From positions 2,100 to 55,678 of the forward strand of contig DHDL01000036.1 in the NCBI GenBank assembly GCA_002399345.1: DNA of 53,579 nt, written 5' to 3'. The position numbers and the translations under genes are program-made. Positions 9,134 to 18,771 of the stretch are shown here, one piece after another (positions within the stretch are counted from its first letter, which is position 1; each line of letters starts with the position of its first letter). Source of the DNA: Thermoanaerobacterales bacterium UBA4877. GTDB lineage: Bacteria; Bacillota; Thermoanaerobacteria; Thermoanaerobacterales; UBA4877. The notes beneath the pieces are model-generated. The model was given only the letters and a program-made list of their open reading frames with translations, did not search any database and had not been told where the DNA came from.

Positions 9134-10165
9134 ATGATTCTTACAGGCAGAAAGAAGAGAATTCTAGAGGCTATCATAGTGAACTATATAGCTACTGCAG
9201 AGCCTGTTGGGTCAAGGACCCTGGCCAAAAACTATGATTTTGGAGTAAGCCCAGCAACAATCAGAAATGAGATGGCTGATCTTGAAGATATGGGCTATTT
9301 GGAACAGCCGCACACATCTGCCGGAAGGGTACCATCGGACAAGGGGTACAGGGCATATGTCAATGAACTTCTCATTAACAGACATATGATGAGCCATACA
9401 GACGATCCGATGTATTTAAATGCCCTTGGGATCGGAGGAATAGACAAGCTGCTCCGTGAAACGCTTAAGATCGTTTCTGATCTCACCGAATATACATCTA
9501 TAGCTTTGACACCGCATGTGGCGAGAAGCACCATAATGCAAGTGGAGCTTTTAAGGTTTAATGAGAGCGCATTGGTTGTTGTGCTAGTAACAAATGCAGG
9601 TACAATCAATGATAATATTATTAAACTTACCAAAACTATAAGTGCCAAAGAAGTTGATATTTTAAATCTAAGTCTCAACCGTATACTCAAGGGGCATAAT
9701 GTGGAAGAGATAGATGAGAAAATGATAGAAGAGCTACAGACCTGTGTGGATCTGCCGTTTGATGTAAGAGGGATTGTAAATGTTATAAAGAATTTACTCA
9801 TGTCCGAGGCGGATACCGAGGTTCTTGTAGAGGGTAAAACAAATTTCTTTAATTTTCCCGAATATCATGATGTCGATAGAATAAAGACAATACTTTCATT
9901 TATTGAAGATACTGAATTGATTCTGCAATCTCTGGGATCTGTGTCTGATGATGATATAAATATATCTATAGGAAGCGAGAATAACGTTGAAGAGGTCAAA
10001 GATTGCAGCATTATAACAATCAGCTATAACATAAAAGGGAAACATGCAGGTACTATAAGTATAATCGGCCCCAAAAGGATGAGATATGAAAAGGCCATTG
10101 ATATAATGGACGAAGTGGGTCCTCGGTTAAACAGGATTTTGACTGATTATTTATTTGGGAAGTGA
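9134..10165 (+). CDS. hrcA: Heat-inducible transcription repressor HrcA
   Basis: Winged-helix repressor of class I heat-shock genes. The N-terminal HTH region contains ILEAIIVNYIATAEPVGSRT and VSPATIRNEMADLEDMGY, the HrcA signature; the C-terminal two thirds form the GAF-like dimerisation part ending in LTDYLFGK. 343 residues, normal. The ATG at 9134 follows AGGTGAGG by three bases; an upstream GTG at 9113 lies inside the CIRCE element and is unlikely. First gene of hrcA-grpE-dnaK-dnaJ, and its operator is immediately upstream. Confidence 0.96.
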   Translation: MILTGRKKRILEAIIVNYIATAEPVGSRTLAKNYDFGVSPATIRNEMADLEDMGYLEQPHTSAGRVPSDKGYRAYVNELLINRHMMSHTDDPMYLNALGIGGIDKLLRETLKIVSDLTEYTSIALTPHVARSTIMQVELLRFNESALVVVLVTNAGTINDNIIKLTKTISAKEVDILNLSLNRILKGHNVEEIDEKMIEELQTCVDLPFDVRGIVNVIKNLLMSEADTEVLVEGKTNFFNFPEYHDVDRIKTILSFIEDTELILQSLGSVSDDDINISIGSENNVEEVKDCSIITISYNIKGKHAGTISIIGPKRMRYEKAIDIMDEVGPRLNRILTDYLFGK

Positions 10166-10176
10166 GGTGATAGACG

Positions 10177-10749
10177 GTGGATGAAGAATGCAAAAAAGAA
10201 CAGGATAAGGAAAATAAAGAGGATACTGAAGCCAAGCAACAAAAAAAGGATACTTTACACAAAGAGGGTATTCATAAAACAAGGGGGATAGGCAGGTTAA
10301 AAGAAGAGAATTCCAGTTTAAAACAGCAGCTTGGCGAGTATCAGGATATGGTAAAAAGAACAATGGCAGACTATGATAATTATAGAAAACGAACTCAGAA
10401 GGAAAAGGACAATATATCACTCTATGCCAATGAGAAGCTTATTATGGATCTTTTGCCAATAATAGATAATATGGAGAGAGCAGTCGACTCATTTAATGAC
10501 GATCCTGCTTTTAAAGATTATTATGAAGGCATTAATATGGTATTAAAGCAAATACATCAGCTTTTAGATAAATACAATGTAAAGGAAATCAAGGCTGTGG
10601 GTGAAGAGTTTGATCCTTATCTCCACCATGCTGTTGCTCAAGTTGAAGATGAAGATTGTGAGAGCAACATCGTGATAGAGGTGTTGCAAAAAGGATATAA
10701 ACTAAATGATAAAGTAATAAGACCGAGTATGGTCAAGGTAGCTAAATAG
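10177..10749 (+). CDS. grpE: Nucleotide exchange factor GrpE
   Basis: Dimeric ADP/ATP exchange factor for DnaK. The N-terminal 50 residues are very charged and low complexity (Glu/Lys), followed by a long coiled coil ([16 protein letters not shown]). The conserved head contains [49 protein letters not shown] and [18 protein letters not shown]. 190 residues, typical. The GTG start at 10177 is six bases after AGGTGAT. It is part of the CIRCE-controlled operon. Confidence 0.95.
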   Translation: MDEECKKEQDKENKEDTEAKQQKKDTLHKEGIHKTRGIGRLKEENSSLKQQLGEYQDMVKRTMADYDNYRKRTQKEKDNISLYANEKLIMDLLPIIDNMERAVDSFNDDPAFKDYYEGINMVLKQIHQLLDKYNVKEIKAVGEEFDPYLHHAVAQVEDEDCESNIVIEVLQKGYKLNDKVIRPSMVKVAK

Positions 10750-10766
10750 AAGGAGGTAACTTTATA

Positions 10767-12599
10767 GTGGGAAAGGTAATTGGTATTGACTTAGGTACTA
10801 CATTTTCATGTGTGTCGGTAATGGAAGGGGGTAAGCCGGTTGTTATTCCTAATGCGGAAGGGGAAAGAACAACCGCATCGGTAGTAGGTTTTGCAAAAGA
10901 CGGTGAGATATTAACAGGACAGGTGGCAAAGAGGCAGGCTATAGTCAACCCGGACAAGACCGTTATGTCTATAAAGAGACATATGGGCTCAGATTATAAA
11001 GTTAATATAGATGGTAAAGACTATACGCCTCAGCAGATATCCGCTTTTATTCTTATGAAGTTAAAGAGAGATGCAGAGGCATATCTCGGCGGAAAAGTGA
11101 CTCAAGCTGTAATTACCGTACCTGCTTATTTTAATGACAGCCAGAGACAAGCGACTAAAGATGCGGGAAAGATTGCCGGACTTGATGTACTACGTATAAT
11201 CAATGAGCCGACGGCAGCATCCCTGGCTTATGGTTTAAATAAAGAAGGAAATCAAAAGATAATGGTATATGACCTCGGCGGCGGCACTTTCGATGTATCG
11301 ATCCTGGAGATAGGCGACGGTGTATTTGAGGTGCTTGCAACCAGCGGCAACAATCACCTTGGTGGTGATGACTTTGATAGAAAAATTATGGATTGGCTTA
11401 TACAGGAGTTTAAATCCGAGACCGGAATAGATCTGAGCAATGATAAAACAGCTACACAGAGACTTAAAGATGCTGCGGAAAAGGCTAAGATAGAGCTATC
11501 CAATACGGCAACAACAGAGATAAGCCTTCCGTTTATAAGTGCAGATGCGAACGGTCCTAAGCATTTAACAAGAACGCTCAGCAGGTCAAAATTTGAACAG
11601 CTGATAGCCGATCTTGTGGATTCAACACAGGGCCCGGTAAAGCAAGCGTTAAGCGATGCGGGCCTTTCTCCCGATCAGGTTGACAAGGTACTGCTTGTAG
11701 GTGGATCTACACGTACTCCTTGTGTTCAAGAAACAGTAAAGAAGATAATGGGTAAAGAGCCTTCGAAGGGTATTAACCCTGATGAGTGCGTGGCAATCGG
11801 CGCGGCAATACAAGGAGGCGTTCTGGCAGGTGATGTCAAGGATGTAGTACTCTTGGATGTTACTCCTCTTTCTCTCGGTATAGAGACATTAGGCGGGGTG
11901 TTTACCAAGATAATTGATAAAAACACTACAATTCCGGCAAAGAAGAGCCAGGTATTTACTACGGCTGCGGAAGGGCAGACCAGTGTTGATATTCACGTTC
12001 TTCAAGGTGAAAGAGCCATGTCAAAGGATAACAAGACATTGGGAAGATTTGCTTTGGACGGAATACCGCCGGCGGCAAGGGGTGTCCCTCAAATAGAGGT
12101 AACATTTGATATTGATGCCAACGGGATAGTACATGTTTCTGCAAAAGATAAAGGTACGGGTAAGGAACAGCATATAACCATTACATCTACCACAAACCTC
12201 TCAGATGAAGAGATTAATAAGATGCAGGAAGAAGCAAAGCAATATGCGGAAGAAGATAAAAAGCATAAAGAAGAGATAGATGTCAAGAATCAAGCTGATT
12301 CTTTGGTATACCAGTCTGAGAAAACCTTGAAGGATCTCGGAGACAAGGCTACAAAAGCTGAAAAAGATGATGTCAATGCTAAGGCGGATGCACTCAAAAA
12401 AGTGAAGGACGGAGACGATGTTGACGCAATAAAGAAGGCCTCCGAAGAGCTTTCTAAGTCCTTATACAGTATAACTTCAAGATTATACAGTCAGACAGAC
12501 AACGGCCAGGCCAATCAGCAGCAAGGTGATAACAATAAAGGTAATGACAATAAAGGAAAAAATGGAGAAAGCGGTAATGGTGATTATACGGTTGAATAA
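10767..12599 (+). CDS. dnaK: Chaperone protein DnaK (Hsp70)
   Basis: ATP-dependent Hsp70 chaperone. The ATPase domain shows [17 protein letters not shown] (phosphate 1), [13 protein letters not shown] (phosphate 2) and [14 protein letters not shown] (adenosine motif). The substrate domain follows with [14 protein letters not shown] and [12 protein letters not shown], then a helical lid and a Gln/Gly/Asn/Lys-rich tail. 610 residues, normal for Firmicutes. The GTG at 10767 has AAGGAGGTAAC upstream; the first residues GKVIGIDLG confirm it. Third gene of the hrcA operon. Confidence 0.98.
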   Translation: MGKVIGIDLGTTFSCVSVMEGGKPVVIPNAEGERTTASVVGFAKDGEILTGQVAKRQAIVNPDKTVMSIKRHMGSDYKVNIDGKDYTPQQISAFILMKLKRDAEAYLGGKVTQAVITVPAYFNDSQRQATKDAGKIAGLDVLRIINEPTAASLAYGLNKEGNQKIMVYDLGGGTFDVSILEIGDGVFEVLATSGNNHLGGDDFDRKIMDWLIQEFKSETGIDLSNDKTATQRLKDAAEKAKIELSNTATTEISLPFISADANGPKHLTRTLSRSKFEQLIADLVDSTQGPVKQALSDAGLSPDQVDKVLLVGGSTRTPCVQETVKKIMGKEPSKGINPDECVAIGAAIQGGVLAGDVKDVVLLDVTPLSLGIETLGGVFTKIIDKNTTIPAKKSQVFTTAAEGQTSVDIHVLQGERAMSKDNKTLGRFALDGIPPAARGVPQIEVTFDIDANGIVHVSAKDKGTGKEQHITITSTTNLSDEEINKMQEEAKQYAEEDKKHKEEIDVKNQADSLVYQSEKTLKDLGDKATKAEKDDVNAKADALKKVKDGDDVDAIKKASEELSKSLYSITSRLYSQTDNGQANQQQGDNNKGNDNKGKNGESGNGDYTVE

Positions 12600-12610
12600 A
12601 CCTTATTATG

Positions 12611-12632
12611 CCACGGCAGGATTCGGCTGTGG
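12611..12632 (+). promoter_or_regulatory. Hairpin between dnaK and dnaJ
   Basis: CCACGGC and GCTGTGG form a 7-bp stem with one G-U pair and an 8-base loop. No T-run follows, so it may stabilise or process the polycistronic message rather than terminate it. Confidence 0.35.
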
Positions 12633-12662
12633 TATTCAGGATATGATAGAAGGTGGTGAAAA

Positions 12663-13805
12663 ATGGCTGACAAAGACTATTATGAAACATTAGGCATCAG
12701 TAAGGACGCCACCGATGAAGAGATTAAGCATGCATTCAGAACATTAGCTAAAAAATATCATCCTGATCTGCACCCCGGTGATAAAGAGGCGGAGCAAAAG
12801 TTTAAGGAAGTAAACGAGGCATACAGCATACTAAGCGATCCGAATAAAAAAGCGCAGTATGACAGGTTTGGCAGTTCCTCTTTTGACGGACAGGGATTTA
12901 ATCAAGGCGACTTCGGAGGGTTTGATTTTGGCGGTTTTGATAATGGCGGCCCGTTTAATGACATTTTTGATATGTTCTTCGGCGATGATTTTAACGGGAG
13001 AAGCCGTAAAAATGGGCCGATCCGCGGATCAGACATCCGGGAGGAGCTCGTGATGACATTTGAAGAAGCTGCTTTCGGTGCGGAGAAAACATTGCACATA
13101 ACCAGATGGGAGACATGCCCGGTATGCCATGGCAGTAAGGCTAAACCCGGCTCCAATCCTGAAACATGTCCGCAGTGTCATGGCACCGGCCAGGTAAGAA
13201 CCGTAAGACAGACACCACTGGGAAACATGACCTCTATTTCAACCTGCCCCAGATGTCACGGCGAGGGCAAGATTATAACCGATCCGTGCAGTGAATGCAG
13301 AGGAACAGGCAAAGTCAGGAAAAAGAGGAAGGTCACCGTAAAAGTGCCGGCCGGTGTTGATAACGGCCATATAATTACGCTGCACGGCGAGGGAGAACCC
13401 GGTGTAAAAGGAGGGCCTCCCGGAGACCTCTTTTTGACTATAACCGTGAAAAAACACCCTGTTTTCAAACGGGAAGGATATAATGTACTGGCTAGTATTA
13501 AAGTATCAATGTTTGTAGCGGCATTGGGTGGTGAAGTTAAGATACCTACCCTTGATGGCAATATCAACTACAATATACCGGAAGGAACACAACCGGGAGA
13601 TACAATAAGGCTCAAGGGAAAGGGTATAAGCAAGCTAAGAGCATACGGCAGAGGCGATGAAATAGTCACCGTGAAGGTAGCTATACCGCGGCTCAATGAA
13701 AAGCAGAAACAAATATTGAGAGCTGCCGATACTGGTGAATTTGGTAAAATCAAGGATGATAAAACTTTATTTCAGAAGATGAAAAATAAATTTGGGGGTG
13801 AGTAA
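12663..13805 (+). CDS. dnaJ: Chaperone protein DnaJ
   Basis: Type I Hsp40 co-chaperone that stimulates DnaK ATPase. The J domain spans residues 1-70 with KKYHPDLHPGD (HPD loop). A Gly/Phe-rich linker follows (about 75-115). The zinc domain has four CxxCxGxG-type repeats: CPVCHGSK, CPQCHGTG, CPRCHGEG and CSECRGTG; the first lacks the last Gly. The C-terminal beta domains end around residue 380. ATG at 12663 after AAGGTGGTGA. A GGGGGT/ACCCCC inverted repeat overlaps the stop codon. Confidence 0.97.
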   Translation: MADKDYYETLGISKDATDEEIKHAFRTLAKKYHPDLHPGDKEAEQKFKEVNEAYSILSDPNKKAQYDRFGSSSFDGQGFNQGDFGGFDFGGFDNGGPFNDIFDMFFGDDFNGRSRKNGPIRGSDIREELVMTFEEAAFGAEKTLHITRWETCPVCHGSKAKPGSNPETCPQCHGTGQVRTVRQTPLGNMTSISTCPRCHGEGKIITDPCSECRGTGKVRKKRKVTVKVPAGVDNGHIITLHGEGEPGVKGGPPGDLFLTITVKKHPVFKREGYNVLASIKVSMFVAALGGEVKIPTLDGNINYNIPEGTQPGDTIRLKGKGISKLRAYGRGDEIVTVKVAIPRLNEKQKQILRAADTGEFGKIKDDKTLFQKMKNKFGGE

Positions 13806-13873
13806 CCCCCTCTTGTAATATCCGGCTAAAGGACATATAATTAAAATTAATTTAATAAGGGAGTGGGTACCAG

Positions 13874-14800
13874 TTGAAATGGGTTGAAATCCAGGTTAAA
13901 ACCAGCAAAGAAGCTGTAGATGCCATATCCAATATACTTTATGATTTCGGAGCAGATGGGGTTGTCATTGAGGATAATAGTATTGATTTTGATGATTCCG
14001 ACTGGGATTATTTGGATGAAAAGCTGGTAAACGAAATGCAAAGTACTAAATATGCAACAGTAAAGTGCTATTTCAAACAAGGTCCGTCTCTTATGGATAA
14101 AATCAACCTTATCAAGGAACGAGTTGACAGACTTTCTGATTATAACCTGGATAAGGGCCCCGGGGTAGTCGATACCGTGGATGTTGATGATTCAACCTGG
14201 TATAACTGGAAAAAATATTATAAGCCCATAAAAATAGGTCCTCATATAGTCGTAAAACCGGAATGGGAAGATTACCAGGCCAAAGAAGGAGAAAAGATAG
14301 TAGAATTGAATCCGGGTATGGCTTTCGGTACGGGTATACATGAAACGACACATATGTGCATAGTCAAGCTGCAGAAATATTTGCGGCCGGGTGCGGATGT
14401 TATCGACGTTGGTTGCGGCTCGGGAATTTTGGCTATAACGTCGGCAAAACTCGGGGCGGGTCATGTTCTTGCACTGGACAAGGATGTCATGGCTGTCAAG
14501 GTTGCAAAAGAAAATATTGGATTGAATAATGCAGCGGATATTGTGGAATTAAGAGAAAATAACCTATTAGAAGGCATTAAGGCAAGCGCCGATATCATAG
14601 TGGCTAATATTGTTGCCGATGCCATAATCAGTTTATTTAAAGACGTCGAAGATAATCTGAGGCCGGGAGGTATATTTATAACCGGCGGTATCATAAAAGA
14701 ACGCCTTGACGATGTGATGGATAGTGCGGCAAAAAGTAAGCTTACACTCAAGGAAAAGGAAAAGATGGGTGAGTGGGTTACCCTTGTTTTCAACAAGTAG
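13874..14800 (+). CDS. prmA: Ribosomal protein L11 methyltransferase
   Basis: SAM-dependent trimethylase of ribosomal protein L11. The N-terminal ferredoxin-like L11-binding domain begins KWVEIQVKTSKEAVDAI. The Rossmann domain carries MAFGTGIHETTHMC, DVGCGSGILAI (motif I) and IIVANIVADAI (motif IV), with the C-terminal RPGGIFITGGII. 308 residues, normal. The TTG at 13874 is used because it gives the family N-terminus; the upstream GGAGTGGG is a usable ribosome binding site. It ends the heat-shock gene block and is closed by a terminator; rsmE, which often follows, is absent. Confidence 0.93.
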   Translation: MKWVEIQVKTSKEAVDAISNILYDFGADGVVIEDNSIDFDDSDWDYLDEKLVNEMQSTKYATVKCYFKQGPSLMDKINLIKERVDRLSDYNLDKGPGVVDTVDVDDSTWYNWKKYYKPIKIGPHIVVKPEWEDYQAKEGEKIVELNPGMAFGTGIHETTHMCIVKLQKYLRPGADVIDVGCGSGILAITSAKLGAGHVLALDKDVMAVKVAKENIGLNNAADIVELRENNLLEGIKASADIIVANIVADAIISLFKDVEDNLRPGGIFITGGIIKERLDDVMDSAAKSKLTLKEKEKMGEWVTLVFNK

Positions 14801-14822
14801 TTTATAATATTCGTGGTTTTTG

Positions 14823-14864
14823 AATCGCCCTGCGGCAAGAAAACAAGGGCGATTATATTTTTAC
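14823..14864 (+). terminator. Terminator after prmA
   Basis: AATCGCCCT (14823-14831) and AGGGCGATT (14846-14854) form a perfect 9-bp stem, followed by ATATTTTTAC. It separates the heat-shock operon from mtaB. Confidence 0.85.
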
Positions 14865-14911
14865 TTCTATCGGGTAACTCCGAATATTATATGAGCTTTG
14901 CCATCTATAAG

Positions 14912-14940
14912 TTGACAATCACCGGTTAGATTAATATAAT
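14912..14940 (+). promoter_or_regulatory. Sigma-A promoter of mtaB
   Basis: TTGACA (14912-14917) and TATAAT (14935-14940) with exactly 17 bases between them, a full consensus promoter about 43 bases before the start codon. Confidence 0.85.
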
Positions 14941-14983
14941 TAAGTTAATTAGATGTAAACTTATAAAAAAGGATTGAGATTGG

Positions 14984-16348
14984 TTGGAAGACAACAATAC
15001 CGAAGTAGATTTATCCCTTAAAAATGAAGAATTTTATAGGCGATATGGTCGAGAAAAGACCGTGGGAATGTATACTCTAGGCTGTAAGGTTAACCAATAT
15101 GAAACTGAGGCAATGATGGAGCTTTTTCAGCAGAGAGGATATAAAATAGTAGACTATAATAATAGAGCCGATATATATTTAATAAACACATGTTCCGTTA
15201 CAAGCAGGAGCGATGCAAAGGCCAGGTCTTTGATAAGGAAGGCTGTCCGCGAAAACAGCGGTGCGGTAATAGCGGTGGTTGGGTGTTATACTCAAACCGA
15301 ACCGGAAGAGGTTAGGGCGCTACCAGGAGTGGATATTGTTGCAGGAACGGGTGAAAGAAAAAGAATCGTAGATCTTGTGGAGCACTATCTGAAGAGTGGA
15401 GAAAGAATCGTAAGTGTAAACGATATACAAAAGAATCGTGAATTTGAAAATTTAAGTGTACATAAAAACAGAAATAGGACAAGAGCATGTTTAAAAATAG
15501 AAGACGGATGTAATCTTTATTGTACATATTGTATAGTGCCGTATGCGCGGGGACCGGTAAGAAGCCGGCCTTATGACGAAATACTCGGTGAAGCGAAAGA
15601 ATTGGCAGATGCCGGTTTCAGGGAATTAGTGATCACCGGTATCCATGTATCTTCCTATGGCAGGGATCTAGATAATGTCGGTCTTGTTGATGTACTTAAG
15701 GGTATTAATGAGATAGATGGAATTGACAGGATACGGCTCAGCTCTTTAGAACCAAGGCTTCTAACCGTGGATGCCATTAAAGAGATGGCCTCATTAAGCA
15801 AACTCTGCAGATTTTTTCATATATCACTTCAAAGCGGTTGTGATGCCACTCTTAAAAGGATGCACAGGAGATATACTCCTGATGAATACAGAGAAATAGT
15901 GGATAATCTAAGGAAGTATATTCACGATGTCGGCATAGCAACCGATGTCATGGTTGGATTTCCCGGCGAGACAGACGCAGAGTTTAAAGAATCATATGAG
16001 TTTGTACGTGAGATGAATTTTTCGCATGTGCATGTATTCAGTTATTCCCCCAGGAGAGGAACGAAGGCCTACGAATATACAGACCAAAATGATAATAAAA
16101 TAAAAGATAAGCGTAATAAGGCAATGCGTGAATTGGCGGCAAGGATGAAGAAAGATTTCAACAGACGTTTTATCGGACAAGAAATGGACGTGCTTTTTGA
16201 AAATAATAAAGGCGATGATTTATATGAAGGTCTCACGGATAATTATATAAGGGTGCTCACCAAGGGCAATGAATCAATTCGAAATACCATATTGTCTGTT
16301 AAATTAAAAGAACTTAAAGGTTTAGATGTCCTAGGAGAAATTATTTAG
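14984..16348 (+). CDS. mtaB: tRNA t6A37 methylthiotransferase MtaB
   Basis: Radical SAM methylthiotransferase that adds a 2-methylthio group to t6A37 in tRNA. The N-terminal UPF0004 domain has YTLGCKVNQYETEAM and INTCSVTSRSDAK. The radical SAM domain has EDGCNLYCTYCIVPYARGP (CxxxCxxC) and SLQSGCDATLKRMHRRY, and a TRAM-type tail follows. 454 residues, some 20 longer than usual because of a charged N-terminal leader before TVGMYTLGCK. The TTG at 14984 is weakly supported, and an internal ATG at about residue 29 is an alternative. Own consensus promoter; HIT and rpsU follow. Confidence 0.92.
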   Translation: MEDNNTEVDLSLKNEEFYRRYGREKTVGMYTLGCKVNQYETEAMMELFQQRGYKIVDYNNRADIYLINTCSVTSRSDAKARSLIRKAVRENSGAVIAVVGCYTQTEPEEVRALPGVDIVAGTGERKRIVDLVEHYLKSGERIVSVNDIQKNREFENLSVHKNRNRTRACLKIEDGCNLYCTYCIVPYARGPVRSRPYDEILGEAKELADAGFRELVITGIHVSSYGRDLDNVGLVDVLKGINEIDGIDRIRLSSLEPRLLTVDAIKEMASLSKLCRFFHISLQSGCDATLKRMHRRYTPDEYREIVDNLRKYIHDVGIATDVMVGFPGETDAEFKESYEFVREMNFSHVHVFSYSPRRGTKAYEYTDQNDNKIKDKRNKAMRELAARMKKDFNRRFIGQEMDVLFENNKGDDLYEGLTDNYIRVLTKGNESIRNTILSVKLKELKGLDVLGEII

Positions 16349-16377
16349 TAAAACAATATCTATGGGAGGTGAAACAG

Positions 16378-16719
16378 TTGGACTGTGTTTTTTGCAAGAT
16401 AGTCAATAAAGAGATCCCCAGCGATATTTTATATGAAGATGATGATATGATTGCATTTAAGGATGCCAATCCGCAAGCCCCGGTACATTTTCTTGTAGTT
16501 CCCAAAAAACATATAGATAATATAGAGTCTTTAAGTGAGGAAGATTACCCACTCCTTGAGAAAATATTCAAACGTATAAACATTTTGGCGAAAGAGCAGG
16601 GCATCGCAAAGGATGGATTTAGGATTATCAATAATTGTAATGAGAATGGCGGACAAACGGTAATGCATCTTCACTTTCATATTCTTGGCGGACGATGTTT
16701 GCAGTGGCCACCAGGTTAA
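16378..16719 (+). CDS. HIT family nucleotide-binding hydrolase (HinT-like)
   Basis: Histidine-triad protein that hydrolyses adenosine phosphoramidate-type substrates. The protein begins DCVFCKIVNKEIPSDILYED and ends with the triad region MHLHFHILGGR (HxHxH) and WPPG. 113 residues, normal for HinT. The TTG at 16378 lies six bases after GGGAGGTG and gives the standard MDCVFCKI start; a GTG at 16369 overlaps that ribosome binding site. It sits between mtaB and rpsU, the usual clostridial position. Confidence 0.92.
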   Translation: MDCVFCKIVNKEIPSDILYEDDDMIAFKDANPQAPVHFLVVPKKHIDNIESLSEEDYPLLEKIFKRINILAKEQGIAKDGFRIINNCNENGGQTVMHLHFHILGGRCLQWPPG

Positions 16720-16721
16720 AA

Positions 16722-16750
16722 TTGACGAAACTTTTTCACGGGTGTATAAT
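16722..16750 (+). promoter_or_regulatory. Sigma-A promoter of rpsU
   Basis: TTGACG (16722-16727) and TATAAT (16745-16750), spacer 17, starting three bases after the HIT stop. This gives rpsU a transcript of its own. Confidence 0.75.
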
Positions 16751-16821
16751 AATATAGAAAGAAAATATTGTTAGATTCCCGCCATTCAATGGATGAAATA
16801 GTAAGGAAGGGGGGAAAGATG

Positions 16822-17001
16822 ATGTCCACAGAGATAAAAGTTACTGATAATGAATCTTTAGATAATGCCTTAAAACGTTTTAAAAGAGAGTGCGCCCGCT
16901 CGGGAGTTCTTGCTGAGGTAAGAAAGCGTCAGCACTATGAAAGCCCAAGCGTTAAGCGTAAGAAGAAGTCTGAGGCAGCTCGCAAGCGCAGATATAAATA
17001 A
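16822..17001 (+). CDS. rpsU: 30S ribosomal protein S21
   Basis: Small, very basic ribosomal protein near the anti-Shine-Dalgarno end of 16S rRNA. 59 residues starting [17 protein letters not shown], with RRFKREC-like [13 protein letters not shown] and the Arg/Lys-rich tail [18 protein letters not shown]. The ATG at 16822 is seven bases after a GGGGGG tract; the ATG at 16819 is an alternative. A longer reading from 16768 is not family-like. Own promoter upstream and a strong terminator downstream. Confidence 0.95.
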   Translation: MSTEIKVTDNESLDNALKRFKRECARSGVLAEVRKRQHYESPSVKRKKKSEAARKRRYK

Positions 17002-17035
17002 AATAGGAAATTAAATTGGAAGCTCATAAATCTTG

Positions 17036-17067
17036 AAAAAACTTGACAGGTATGTCAAGTTTTTTTG
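17036..17067 (+). terminator. Terminator after rpsU
   Basis: ACTTGACA-GGTA-TGTCAAGT, a perfect 8-bp stem flanked by A and T runs (TTTTTT to 17066). It could work in both directions. Confidence 0.92.
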
Positions 17068-17136
17068 AATATATGAGGATATAATGTAAAATATATTTGC
17101 TTAGATTAACAGTAGTGTCTTACGAGGAGGTCTTAC

Positions 17137-17973
17137 ATGAGAGTCTTAATATTGGGAGCAAGCGGATATTTAGGACGGACGGTTGCGCATCGTTTAAGGA
17201 AGGATCATGAGGTATATGGAACTTTTCATGCGCAGGCTACAAGATATGGTGATAAAAACAATATGTTTCAACTGGATCTTGGTGATACGAATTCTATGAG
17301 AGCTATATTAGATAAAGTAAGGCCGCAAATTATCATTTCTTGTTTAGGAGGAGATTTTAAATTACAACTCCATGCCCACGATGAAATAGCAAACTACATC
17401 GTAAATGAAAATTTTAGAAAGATCATATACATATCATCTGCCAACGTATTCGATGCGGCGGATGAGAGCCCCCATTATGAATGGGATAAGACCTTCGCAC
17501 AATCGGACTTTGGTAATTTTAAAATCCAATGTGAACGAATATTGGTAAATAAGCTGGGAGAGAGGTGCGTCATTATTCGTATTCCGGAGATCTGGGGTAA
17601 GGATTGTCCGCGAATATCAAAATTGATAGAGGATACGCAAAATAATATCCCGGTTGTCACTTATCCAAATTTATATGTAAACTATACCACTAATATTCAA
17701 ATTGCAGAGTGGATTCATTATATAATTGTGGAGAACCTTACGGGAATTTTTCATGTCGGAACAAAGGATACCTATGATTATATGAACTTTCAATCGCAGC
17801 TGTGTACGATCCTTGATTTGAAGAAGCCGACATTTAAAGGTGAAACAGCTATGCAGCGGCTTTATCAGGCGGTGCTGCCGGGCAGGAGGGAAATTCCAGA
17901 GAAATGGCAGATGAAAGTAACGGATGTTCTGAGATTTTTGGGAAGAGTACAAAAGCGTAAATCACCTTTGTAA
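17137..17973 (+). CDS. NAD(P)-binding RmlD-like epimerase/reductase
   Basis: Extended short-chain dehydrogenase fold of the RmlD/dTDP-4-dehydrorhamnose reductase superfamily. The N-terminal Rossmann motif is VLILGASGYLGRTVA, followed by IIYISSANVFD and NFKIQCERIL, in which the usual catalytic YxxxK is replaced by an FxxxQ-type sequence. The Tyr is not evident, so catalysis is uncertain. 278 residues. A good ribosome binding site (GAGGAGG) precedes the ATG. It stands alone between rpsU and a membrane protein gene, with no sugar-nucleotide genes nearby. Substrate unknown. Many Clostridia carry yqeY at this position instead. Confidence 0.7.
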   Translation: MRVLILGASGYLGRTVAHRLRKDHEVYGTFHAQATRYGDKNNMFQLDLGDTNSMRAILDKVRPQIIISCLGGDFKLQLHAHDEIANYIVNENFRKIIYISSANVFDAADESPHYEWDKTFAQSDFGNFKIQCERILVNKLGERCVIIRIPEIWGKDCPRISKLIEDTQNNIPVVTYPNLYVNYTTNIQIAEWIHYIIVENLTGIFHVGTKDTYDYMNFQSQLCTILDLKKPTFKGETAMQRLYQAVLPGRREIPEKWQMKVTDVLRFLGRVQKRKSPL

Positions 17974-18069
17974 ATAATTATATTGTAGTATATGTAGGCA
18001 GACAGTATACTTTAATTAAATTAAAAATAAGACTATAGATGTTACCGGGGAGAATTGGAGGATTGATAT

Positions 18070-18414
18070 ATGTCATTTATCAAAGTTGCATTAAGAATAG
18101 TAATACTCTTTCTGATAGTATTAGCTGTCTCCGGTATTATAGGCGGGATTTACCACATTGTAAGTTCTTTGCCTATCTTTTATTGTGAGTATATGACCGG
18201 CCTGATTATTTCCGTTATACTTATGATTTTTGGGATTTTTGCCATGCTGAGAGGTTATCATCCCGGTAAGAATTCCATGGATACAGAGACGGATTATTAT
18301 CCGAGATGGGGTGTCAGAAATCCGACCAGAATGCTTTTTGTCGGTACTTTAACCCTTGTGATGGGCCTGGTAATGTTTTTTGTGGCTTTGTATTTTGAAA
18401 GCCTGCTCCATTAG
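18070..18414 (+). CDS. Hypothetical membrane protein, three predicted helices
   Basis: 114 residues with hydrophobic segments at about 7-30, 42-60 and 88-110, and a polar loop (HPGKNSMDTETDYYPRWG) between the second and third. I recognise no family. GGAGG lies eight bases before the ATG, so translation is credible. The stop lies within the terminator stem that follows. Position ahead of yqfC-yqfD does not by itself imply a sporulation role, since a terminator separates them. Confidence 0.6.
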   Translation: MSFIKVALRIVILFLIVLAVSGIIGGIYHIVSSLPIFYCEYMTGLIISVILMIFGIFAMLRGYHPGKNSMDTETDYYPRWGVRNPTRMLFVGTLTLVMGLVMFFVALYFESLLH

Positions 18415-18434
18415 TGGTTCTAATGGAGTTTTTT
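18406..18434 (+). terminator. Terminator overlapping the preceding stop codon
   Basis: CTCCATTA (18406-18413) and TAATGGAG (18421-18428) pair perfectly around a 7-base loop, followed by six T. It isolates the yqfC operon from upstream genes. Confidence 0.88.
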
Positions 18435-18483
18435 GTATTTCTTTTATTCATAAGGCATAAGATAACTTATAAGGGGTGAACTT

Positions 18484-18768
18484 ATGGATAAAGGTGAATT
18501 CTTTAAAAGCATATTTGAGGAAATAACGGATTTTCCCCAGGATGTGGTCATGAACCTTCCACATTTAGTGGTGGTAGGAAATCTGGAAATTGATTTGGAA
18601 AATTTCGATAGTCTTCTGGAATATACCTCCGAAAAAATAAGGGTTGGTACGGGCATGGGTATTGTGATGTTTTCCGGCTCCAACCTTGAAATCAAGATGA
18701 TATCTCAGAATGAGATTATAATTATGGGACGTATTAAATCTATTGAGCTGGGTTTAAGCGGGAGGTAA
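18484..18768 (+). CDS. yqfC: Sporulation protein YqfC
   Basis: YabP/YqfC family protein of 94 residues, expressed in the mother cell in Bacillus. Visible family features are FPQDVVMNLPHLVVVGN, followed by ENFDSLLEYTSEKIRV and ending IKSIELGL. The start ATG follows AAGGGGTGA. It is directly followed by yqfD, the standard pair, with three bases between them. A sigma-E-like promoter (CATAAGAT near 18457) is possible but not convincing. Confidence 0.92.
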   Translation: MDKGEFFKSIFEEITDFPQDVVMNLPHLVVVGNLEIDLENFDSLLEYTSEKIRVGTGMGIVMFSGSNLEIKMISQNEIIIMGRIKSIELGLSGR

Positions 18769-18771
18769 AAT

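Noticed and set aside
17043..17085. Promoter for the RmlD-like gene using TTGACA in the rpsU terminator
   Set aside because: The spacing to TATAAT at 17080 is about 31 bases, too long, and TTGACA is part of the terminator stem.
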